From assembly GCA_023255285.1 (NCBI GenBank), contig JALRIY010000133.1, positions 1-6,480 of the forward strand: DNA of 6,480 nt, read 5' to 3'. The notes under the pieces were generated by a model. That model saw only the letters and a program-made list of their open reading frames with translations. It was not told where the DNA came from and did no database searches. The stretch comes from Algoriphagus sp. (lineage in GTDB: Bacteria > Bacteroidota > Bacteroidia > Cytophagales > Cyclobacteriaceae). Every line of letters begins with the position of its first letter. Positions within the stretch are counted from its first letter, which is position 1. Shown one piece after another: positions 1-5,731 of this stretch. The position numbers and the translations under genes were made by a program.

Positions 1-261
1 GTGTAGGGTGCAGCTTCCAGAAGGGCAAACTACATAATCAAAGTCGTTGAAGGTCTCTATAAAATGCCTTGCTGTGCCTACCGTATCCCGTGCATAGCCC
101 GCATTGGCGAGCGGCTGTCCACAGCAGGTTTGACCCGAGGGGTAGGTTACAGTACAGCCCAATTTCTCCAACAATTCCAGCGTCGCAATGCCTACTTGCG
201 GGTAGAATTGGTCTACGTAGCAGGGGATAAACAAGGCAACTGATGGGGAATTGGGTTTCAT
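1..261 (-). CDS. lutA: LutA-like (Fe-S)-binding lactate oxidoreductase subunit, N-terminal part
   Basis: First 87 codons of a gene that runs off the left edge of the window. The translation starts MKPNSPSVALFIPC and has the features of the cysteine-rich (CCG) domain of the LutA/YkgE/GlpC-like family: FIPC at residues 11-14, TCCGQP at 45-50, and Cys79 and Cys84 in VCPSGSC. In this family such cysteines bind an Fe-S cluster. LutA acts with LutB and LutC in the cytoplasm to oxidise L-lactate to pyruvate. The start is the ATG at 261, 9 nt after the stop of the upstream sugar kinase, so the two are probably cotranscribed; no Shine-Dalgarno is visible. The context makes sense because rhamnose breakdown by RhaEW ends in L-lactate. 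Sampled GC is about 52%, the highest in the window. A related glycolate or heterodisulfide-type Fe-S subunit cannot be excluded from the N-terminus alone. Confidence 0.85.
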   Translation of the reverse strand, partial: MKPNSPSVALFIPCYVDQFYPQVGIATLELLEKLGCTVTYPSGQTCCGQPLANAGYARDTVGTARHFIETFNDFDYVVCPSGSCTLH

Positions 262-270
262 CGAGGTAAG

Positions 271-1605
271 TTAAGCGTTAGCGTCCATATTCACGAGCAT
301 TGCTGCCCCTAAAGCCGAGCCATTTGGAAAATCACTTGGGATAAGTTCGACTCCAGGAAGTTTTTTGCGCATTAGCTCTAGAAAAATTGGGTTGGCATTG
401 AAGCCTCCATCTATAAAAAGCCGCTTTACGGGTGCCCCCTCCAATACTAGATTCACAGAGGCCGCTTGAATGCTGGTTAGCTCATGTAGAAAAGTGTAAT
501 AGGCTTCTTTAAATTCAGAGAAGCTACCCCAATCGCTGAAATCTCCATTTTCTATCCCAAAATTTTCTGGCTGGATGTAGTGGAAGTGAATTCTTTTTGA
601 GGGCTGGATGCTGACTTTTTGGTACCAGGATTCTTCAAATTGAAGTTTTTTATAGGTGCCTAAGGGCAGGTTCCAATAGGCATACATTTCTTCCACTTGG
701 TACTTATGCTCCTCTCCGATAAAGAGACGAGAGATCTTGATGGGCTGACCAGAAATACTTAGAAATTGGAGGCAATCTTTAGTCAGCTCCGATTCCAAGA
801 GCGGGGTTTTGTTGAATGGATTGATGCTGATTGCCCAGGTGCCTGTAGATAGCAGGGCGAAGGGTTCCGTTTCTTGCTTCAGGTAGGGTAGTAGGGCTGC
901 CGAAGAGTCATGTACACCGATTCCACAGGGAATTTCACCGAGCTCAGGCTTGGTTTTCAAAAGTGAATCTCCGGGTAATATGGGTGCCTGTAGCCGGTTT
1001 ATTCCTTCTCGTATTACCCAATCGTGGTAGTCCATCTTTCCAAAATCCCACAAGGCAGTATGGCATCCAATGCTGCTGTAGTCAGAGACAAATTGGCCAG
1101 TAAAAATCAAACTCAGGTACTGTGGGAGGTGCAGGCTTCGTTGGATCTTTTGGTAGACTTCTGGCTTTGCATACTTGAGAAAATAGAGTTGCAGGCCTGA
1201 ATTGAGCATGGCCAAGGGAGGGGAAGAAGTCTCCTTGCAAAAGGTAAATTTTCCACCATTTTCGGCATAAAACCGTTCCAATAACTCTTCAGGAAAAGGC
1301 TTTAGGTAGTCATATAGTGGGGCTACTGGCTCTCCTTCGAGATCCGTATGAACAAAGGAAGCCCCATGTCCCGAAAAATTAAGCCGTGTAATTTCAAATT
1401 CACTCGAATTTAATGCTTTATGAAATGTCTCCAGCATCCAATCTCGAAGTGGCAGTACTGGTTCGCTCGGAAATCCATCCTCGTCAGGAATGGGATCCAG
1501 ACGGGTATAGGTATGGTATACCTCTCTCAGATTTTGGTCAAAGAGAAAGAATTTCTTATTTGTTTTTCCAATATCGAATACAGCGGTTACCGGCAATCTA
1601 CTCAT
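271..1605 (-). CDS. rhaB: FGGY-family carbohydrate kinase, probable L-rhamnulokinase
   Basis: A 444-residue cytoplasmic sugar kinase of the FGGY family (actin-like ATPase fold), predicted to phosphorylate L-rhamnulose with ATP. Visible motifs in order: the N-terminal phosphate loop FDIGKTNKK at residues 10-18, the presumed catalytic Asp233 in GVHDSSAAL, the adenosine/phosphate segment STGTW at 253-257, the FIDGGFNANP segment at 397-406, and GSALGAAML near the C-terminus. At 444 residues it is shorter than the roughly 490 residues usual for E. coli-type FGGY kinases. It starts at the ATG at 1605, 10 nt after the stop of the GntR gene, and ends 9 nt before the LutA-like gene, so it sits inside a tight operon. 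The rhamnulose assignment rests on the neighbouring rhaEW; the family fold itself is certain, but fuculose, xylulose or another ketose cannot be ruled out from motifs. Sampled GC is about 47.5%, well above the two genes upstream. Confidence 0.85.
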   Translation of the reverse strand: MSRLPVTAVFDIGKTNKKFFLFDQNLREVYHTYTRLDPIPDEDGFPSEPVLPLRDWMLETFHKALNSSEFEITRLNFSGHGASFVHTDLEGEPVAPLYDYLKPFPEELLERFYAENGGKFTFCKETSSPPLAMLNSGLQLYFLKYAKPEVYQKIQRSLHLPQYLSLIFTGQFVSDYSSIGCHTALWDFGKMDYHDWVIREGINRLQAPILPGDSLLKTKPELGEIPCGIGVHDSSAALLPYLKQETEPFALLSTGTWAISINPFNKTPLLESELTKDCLQFLSISGQPIKISRLFIGEEHKYQVEEMYAYWNLPLGTYKKLQFEESWYQKVSIQPSKRIHFHYIQPENFGIENGDFSDWGSFSEFKEAYYTFLHELTSIQAASVNLVLEGAPVKRLFIDGGFNANPIFLELMRKKLPGVELIPSDFPNGSALGAAMLVNMDANA

Positions 1606-1615
1606 ACTTTAACTT

Positions 1616-2653
1616 TCAAAGAGATTTTCGCAAGGTCATTCTGAATGGATTTTTAATTGGAATTCGGTCCTCTTTACCTAGTATTTGTTCGGCTATTACT
1701 TTTCCCATATTTTGAAAATCAGTAGAAATCGTTGTAATTCCATTTGCAAGAATTTCTTTTAATGGAGTGTCGTTGTAGGAGATAAGGCCTATATCTTTCC
1801 CTAGCCGTAAAAGTTGTTCTCGTGATTTTTTAACAATATTCACTAAGTCGGATTCTGCCAAAACGATATGGCAATCTCCTTCATCTAGTGGTTCATTATC
1901 GTCAACTCCATCCACGATTAAGTTTTTGAAATCATGGAAAAAGCAAAAGCGTTTAAATCCATCCATGATTTCTATTGGATACAATTCCCCTTTTGGAAAT
2001 ACCAAAATCAAACGTTCGTATTTCCTTAAATGGGAAATCCCTAATTCTAAAGCCTCAAAAATATCTTTCGCAAAATCTTGGTAGACTCCAGGGAATTCAT
2101 TTTCATGATCTTTAACCGCTCTGTCCAAAATAATCAATTTTTCTTTAGGGATCTTTTTGACTAGATCGTATGCGCTTTCTGGATGCCCATTGGAGTTAAA
2201 GAAATGAGGTGCTAAAACATAATAATGATAGTGTCCTAAGTTTTGCTCTAAAAGACTTTCTAATAAATTGCGATTGTAATGGTGAATATGTAAATCCACT
2301 GAGGCATTAGACCCTAATGTTTCAAGAATTGAATAGTAGATAATCTTTTTGTAAGAACTCAGCTTGTTAAAAAGTAAAAGGATTTTTATCTTATTTTTCA
2401 AATCTGTTGAAGAGATATAAAAACCCTTGCCTCTCACCGAAGTAATAATCCCCCGATCTCGTAATTCATTGTATGCTTTTTCAACGGTGTCTCTGGAAAG
2501 CAAAAAATCAAAACTAGTTTCATTGATTGATGGAATTCGATCACCAATTTTTAGTTCTCCTTTCTCAATCTCTTCCATTATTAGATTTACAACTTGCAAA
2601 TACTTCGGTGTGCGAGATTCAATGGCAATTTTCTCAGATTTGTCTAGTAGCAT
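1616..2653 (-). CDS. GntR-family transcriptional regulator with LacI-type sensor domain
   Basis: A 345-residue regulator. Residues about 15-85 form a GntR winged helix-turn-helix: TPKYLQVVNLIMEEIEKGEL, then KIGDRIPS, the recognition-helix region SRDTVEKAYNELRDRGII, and the wing VRGKGFYI. Residues about 88-345 resemble the periplasmic-binding-protein/LacI sensor fold, including the typical late segment DIGLISYNDTPLKEIL followed by ITTISTDFQNMGK. This AraR-like architecture (GntR head, LacI sensor) normally binds a sugar or sugar phosphate as inducer. Lying between rhaEW and the kinase, it probably controls this rhamnose operon, including itself; the effector is inferred. The ATG at 2653 lies 52 nt after the rhaEW stop and lacks a Shine-Dalgarno, as is common in Bacteroidota. 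Its stop is 10 nt before the kinase. It is AT-rich (about 36% GC in a 240-nt sample), matching the rhaEW dehydrogenase half and unlike the kinase. Confidence 0.9.
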   Translation of the reverse strand: MLLDKSEKIAIESRTPKYLQVVNLIMEEIEKGELKIGDRIPSINETSFDFLLSRDTVEKAYNELRDRGIITSVRGKGFYISSTDLKNKIKILLLFNKLSSYKKIIYYSILETLGSNASVDLHIHHYNRNLLESLLEQNLGHYHYYVLAPHFFNSNGHPESAYDLVKKIPKEKLIILDRAVKDHENEFPGVYQDFAKDIFEALELGISHLRKYERLILVFPKGELYPIEIMDGFKRFCFFHDFKNLIVDGVDDNEPLDEGDCHIVLAESDLVNIVKKSREQLLRLGKDIGLISYNDTPLKEILANGITTISTDFQNMGKVIAEQILGKEDRIPIKNPFRMTLRKSL

Positions 2654-2705
2654 AGGTAACTAGGTTGCTTGGTTGAAATATGGAATCAATAGAATTTACC
2701 TGGGC

Positions 2706-4826
2706 TTACCTTGGAAATGCAGCCGGAAGGCCACTGTCCACATTGAGCATATTTCCAGTTGATTTGTTGAGTAATCCACTTACAAAGGCAAATACTGCAT
2801 CAGCAATATCACTAACTTTTACACTCTCTTTTAATAAGGTTCTATTTGCATAATACTGAGGAAGATCTTTCACTTCTATTCCATAAGCTTTCGCTCGATT
2901 TTCTGCCCATCCACCTTCCCAAATATTTGAATTTTCAATAACAGCATCTGGATTAACCACATTGACACGTATTTTGTCTTCTGCTAATTCGGCAGCCATT
3001 AATCTTGACATATGCAATTGAGCAGCCTTCGCTGTACCATAGGCTAAATTTTTCGGTCCGGCAACCAGAGCGTTTTTACTTACTATATTGATGATTTCTC
3101 CTCCTAATCCCTGTTTTCTCATCAATTCCACCCCACTGGTTGATACATGGAATTGACCCATTACCAAAATATCATTTAATCTGTCCCAATCTTGTTGTGT
3201 ATGTTCTTCAAATTTTCTAGAAATCGAAATTCCTGCATTATTTACTAAAATATCTACCCCTCCAAATTTTAAGCAAGTACCTTGAATGGCATCTGACAAA
3301 CTAACTGAATTGGTCACATCTAGTCGAATACCAAATACAACATCCTGACCAAATTTTTTCTCTAATTCAATTTTTGTGGCCTCTAATCTGGCTTGGTCAA
3401 TATCCGTTAATACGACACAAGCACCTTCCTGTAAAAATTTTTCTGCGATACTTTTTCCAATTCCTCCAGCACTACCAGTAATCAATGCAATTTTCCTAGA
3501 AAGTGGTTTTTCCTTTGGCATACGTTGAAGCTTCGCTTCTTCGAGTAACCAGTACTCGATGTCGAAGGCCTCTTGTAGTGGCAAGGATACATAGCTAGAT
3601 ATGGCTTCAGCACCTCGCATTACATTGATGGCATTGACGTAGAATTCAGAAGCAACCCTACTTGTTTGTTTATCCTTAGCGTAGCTAAAAAGCCCAACCC
3701 CTGGCCATAAGATGATCACAGGATTAGGGTCTCGCATTGCAGGGGAATTCGGATGCTTATGCTTTTGGTAATATTCCGAATACCTTTCTCTGTACGCTTG
3801 AAATAACGCTCCTATTTTTTCCTTTAAGGCAATGGAATCACTTAAATCTGAATCAGTGGGCAAATCTAAAACTAAGGGGCTAATCTTTGTTCTTAAAAAA
3901 TGATCTGGACAAGAGGTTCCCATTGGGGCTAATTTACTAAGATCATGACTGTTGATAAACTGAAGTACCAGGTCCGAATCTGTAAAGGTTCCCACCATTA
4001 GATTTTCTGAAGAAGCGAGTCCTCTTAAAAGAGGGGCTAATTTTGCAGCTTGTATTTTTCTACTCTCTGGATCCAAAGAGCGCACTTTTTCACCACCAAA
4101 AATAGGCCTTGTTCTACCATAATTTTCAGCTAAATAAGCTGATGCAGTCTCAATTACTTCCAAGCTATTGAGGTAGCAGTCATAGGAAGTATCCCCCCAG
4201 GTAAAAAGACCATGTCCACCTAACATTATTCCTCTTATTCCTGGGTTTTTTTCCAAAGCTTTTTTTAGTTTAAGCCCTAAATCAAATCCAGGTCGCTGCC
4301 AGGGCACCCATGCAATAGTTCCTTTCCAAAGTTCTTGAGTAATCTTCTCGCCATCTTTGGAAGCGGCAATGGCTATTGCTGCATCTGGGTGTAGGTGATC
4401 GATGTGTTTGAAGGGTAAAAAGCCATGCAAAGGGGTGTCGATGGAAGGCGCCTTGGAATTTAGGTCAAATATGCAATGATTAAAAAGTTCTACCATTTCA
4501 TCTTCAAACTCAATGCCTCTATAAATACCTTCCAAGGAACGAAGTTTTTCTGTATACAAACCAGCCAAGCCAGTTCTTGTCATGGTGCCTATATCTCCTC
4601 CTGATCCCTTAATCCACATCACCTCCACAGATTCTTTTGTTAACGGATCAAGTTCAATGGTCTTACAGGAAGTGTTTCCTCCTCCATAATTCGTTATTCT
4701 CAAATCTGCTCCTAAAATATTGGAACGGTAAAGCAACAGGTCAACTTCTTTCCCCTCCATTAGAGAAGCTTTTTTGTCATCCCATAAATAGCTTACGTGA
4801 TTAAAACTGATAATAGATGGCTTCAT
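2706..4826 (-). CDS. rhaEW: Bifunctional rhamnulose-1-phosphate aldolase / L-lactaldehyde dehydrogenase
   Basis: A 706-residue, full-length RhaEW-type fusion enzyme of the cytoplasm. Residues about 20-420 are a class II aldolase domain: GGGNTS at 48-53, KGSGGDIG at 73-80, and probable zinc ligands His144 and His146 in HLHPDA and His205 in GGHGLF. It would cleave L-rhamnulose-1-phosphate to dihydroxyacetone phosphate and L-lactaldehyde. Residues about 443-706 are a short-chain dehydrogenase: TGSAGGIG at 450-457, Asp475 ending the second strand (suggests NAD preference), NNAG at 529-532, Ser583, and Tyr596/Lys600 in YGTAK; it would oxidise lactaldehyde to lactate. Leu554 sits where classical SDRs carry the tetrad Asn; I believe this is common in the family but could not check. 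It is now the first intact gene of the operon. A broken homologue lies 98 nt upstream. The SDR half is AT-rich (35% GC in 3181-3420), but the domain junction near 3541-3660 is about 48%. Confidence 0.95.
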   Translation of the reverse strand: MKPSIISFNHVSYLWDDKKASLMEGKEVDLLLYRSNILGADLRITNYGGGNTSCKTIELDPLTKESVEVMWIKGSGGDIGTMTRTGLAGLYTEKLRSLEGIYRGIEFEDEMVELFNHCIFDLNSKAPSIDTPLHGFLPFKHIDHLHPDAAIAIAASKDGEKITQELWKGTIAWVPWQRPGFDLGLKLKKALEKNPGIRGIMLGGHGLFTWGDTSYDCYLNSLEVIETASAYLAENYGRTRPIFGGEKVRSLDPESRKIQAAKLAPLLRGLASSENLMVGTFTDSDLVLQFINSHDLSKLAPMGTSCPDHFLRTKISPLVLDLPTDSDLSDSIALKEKIGALFQAYRERYSEYYQKHKHPNSPAMRDPNPVIILWPGVGLFSYAKDKQTSRVASEFYVNAINVMRGAEAISSYVSLPLQEAFDIEYWLLEEAKLQRMPKEKPLSRKIALITGSAGGIGKSIAEKFLQEGACVVLTDIDQARLEATKIELEKKFGQDVVFGIRLDVTNSVSLSDAIQGTCLKFGGVDILVNNAGISISRKFEEHTQQDWDRLNDILVMGQFHVSTSGVELMRKQGLGGEIINIVSKNALVAGPKNLAYGTAKAAQLHMSRLMAAELAEDKIRVNVVNPDAVIENSNIWEGGWAENRAKAYGIEVKDLPQYYANRTLLKESVKVSDIADAVFAFVSGLLNKSTGNMLNVDSGLPAAFPR

Positions 4827-4924
4827 AGGTAAAACTAGTTTTCTTTTTTTTTAGTCAAGTTCATTGGAATCATTGATATAAGTGTCCTGTTGTGTCTTGA
4901 GTAATATACTTTATGTGTAACTCT
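4827..4924 (-). promoter_or_regulatory. Leader of intact rhaEW, candidate regulatory region
   Basis: This 98-nt spacer lies between the last recognisable codon of the rhaEW remnant and the ATG of the intact rhaEW. It holds a partial palindrome AGTA-N3-TACT at 4900-4910, whose GTA...TAC core resembles GntR-family operators, and a direct repeat TCATTG at 4861-4866 and 4870-4875. A run of nine A on the coding strand (4842-4850) lies just before the start. I find no exact Bacteroidota promoter (TTTG with TAnnTTTG) at a sensible distance, and no Shine-Dalgarno. Its role as promoter or operator is therefore inference from position and symmetry only. Confidence 0.35.
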
Positions 4925-5309
4925 ATCAATGGAAGGCGCTTTGGAGTTCAAGTTGTAGAGACAGTGCCCAAATAACCCCACCATTTCCTCGTGTCCACCC
5001 CTCGGTAGATTCCTTTCAAGGCATTCAACTTGTCTACATACAGTCCTGCAAGACCAGAGCGGGTCATCGTCCCAATATCTCCGCCTGAGCCTTTGATCCA
5101 CAACACTTCCACCCAAGTTTTGGTCAAAGGATCTAGTTCCTTTGTTTTGCAGGAAGTATTCCCTCCCCCTTAGTTTGTAATTCTGATGTCAGCTCCGAGG
5201 AGGTTGCAACGGTAGAGGAATAGGTCAACTTCATTGCCTTCAAGTTATGCAGCTTTCTCCTCATTCCAGAGGAAATTTACGTAGTTAAACTGGGTGTTTG
5301 GGTATTCAT
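4925..5309 (-). pseudogene. Broken 5' fragment of a second rhaEW (codons 1-130)
   Basis: Reading the minus strand from an ATG at 5309 gives a degraded copy of the RhaEW N-terminus, matching residues 1-130 of the intact protein. Retained blocks include GGGNTSCKT, ELDPLTK, WIKGSGGDIGTMTR, GLAGLY and, at the end, LNSKAPSID. Damage: an apparent 1-nt deletion near 5287-5291, in-frame TAA at 5245-5247 and at 5170-5172 (just before GGGNTS, where the intact copy has Tyr), and a net 4-nt deletion near 4988-4998. Homology stops abruptly at 4925, just after a block ATGGAAGGCGC shared with the intact gene at 4441-4451. Over the alignable 97 residues I count 72 identities (about 74%), so the copies diverged long before the damage. 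The aldolase zinc site and the whole dehydrogenase are missing, so no function is possible. GC is about 49% (4981-5220), against about 42% in a matching stretch of the intact gene (4561-4800). Confidence 0.9.
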
Positions 5310-5574
5310 ACGGGTTGGAAATCAGATATTCATAAATTTAGATTGGGTTTTAAATAAAATACAAGCAGGGACTACTTGCTGGGTTAAGAATTCGTTGGCT
5401 GCATCAGTAACTATCTTTTTTCAGGCGTACCTCCGAATGATTCAAATTACATTAAAAATCTAAAATCCCGAAAATTTTATGATTGAAGATTAAAAAGGGA
5501 TCGAATTATCCGTAAACCTAACCTTGATTAAAATGACTTATGCACCTTTATGATAATTGTTAACAGACGACGGT

Positions 5575-5619
5575 CCACAACTCACTTAATGGATCTTCAA
5601 ACCTTTTTTTGGGTTGTGG
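5575..5619. repeat. Imperfect inverted repeat, 10-bp arms
   Basis: The arms CCACAACTCA (5575-5584) and TGGGTTGTGG (5610-5619) are complementary with one T-G wobble and enclose a 25-nt loop. On the plus strand it would fold as a hairpin with all ten positions paired, but no plus-strand gene ends there. It could be a regulatory site for the downstream operon, part of a terminator, or chance. Confidence 0.35.
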
Positions 5620-5686
5620 TGAAAAAGCGAATAATCAAAAAATGGTGATTTAATTTGAGCCTGGCGAAATATTTGAATGGTCTTTC

Positions 5687-5722
5687 AAGAAAAACTCCTT
5701 CCTTGAATGAACCAGGTAGGAG
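5687..5722 (-). terminator. Probable intrinsic terminator of the HTH-membrane protein gene
   Basis: Ten nucleotides after the stop codon at 5732, the minus strand carries a stem CTCCTACCT / AGGAAGGAG (plus positions 5714-5722 and 5695-5703) with one A-A mismatch and a 10-nt loop. TTTTTCTT follows immediately (5687-5694). Stem, loop and U-tract fit a Rho-independent terminator, and the position fits separation of this gene from the rhamnose operon. Confidence 0.6.
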
Positions 5723-5731
5723 GTCCAAGTC

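Larger units (their letters stand above)
5310..5731. other. Non-coding AT-rich spacer upstream of the rhamnose operon
   Basis: I see no credible gene in these 422 nt on either strand. GC is about 34% over 5341-5640. The stretch separates the 3' end of the HTH-membrane protein gene from the rhaEW remnant. Its right end contains a probable terminator and its middle an imperfect inverted repeat, both listed separately. Because the remnant keeps its original ATG at 5309, the spacer probably carries the ancestral promoter of the rhamnose operon, but I could not identify convincing promoter elements. Confidence 0.6.

Noticed and set aside
1413..1715. Two overlapping plus-strand open frames (100 and 74 codons)
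   Set aside because: They lie antisense to the start of the kinase gene and the end of the GntR gene, and their translations resemble no family I know.
2427..2663. 78-codon plus-strand open frame
   Set aside because: It is antisense to the well-supported winged-helix domain of the GntR regulator and shows no domain features.
4842..4850. Nine-base A-tract as a transposon scar or insertion mark
   Set aside because: No terminal inverted repeats, target duplication or transposase remnant is visible nearby, so no mobile element can be supported.
4833..4860. TTG and TAGTTTTA on the minus strand, 18 nt apart, as a Bacteroidota promoter for rhaEW
   Set aside because: The -7-like element ends only a few bases before the ATG, leaving no room for a transcription start upstream of the start codon, and the match is inexact.
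4835..5116. 93-codon minus-strand open frame beginning MGGSVVDQRL
   Set aside because: Its first part is an out-of-frame reading of the rhaEW remnant, it enters the right frame only after the frameshift near 4990, and its tail is the non-coding leader. It is a by-product of the pseudogene.
5465..5501. ATCCC...GGGAT inverted pair
   Set aside because: Only 5 bp arms with a loop of 27 nt in AT-rich sequence; expected by chance.
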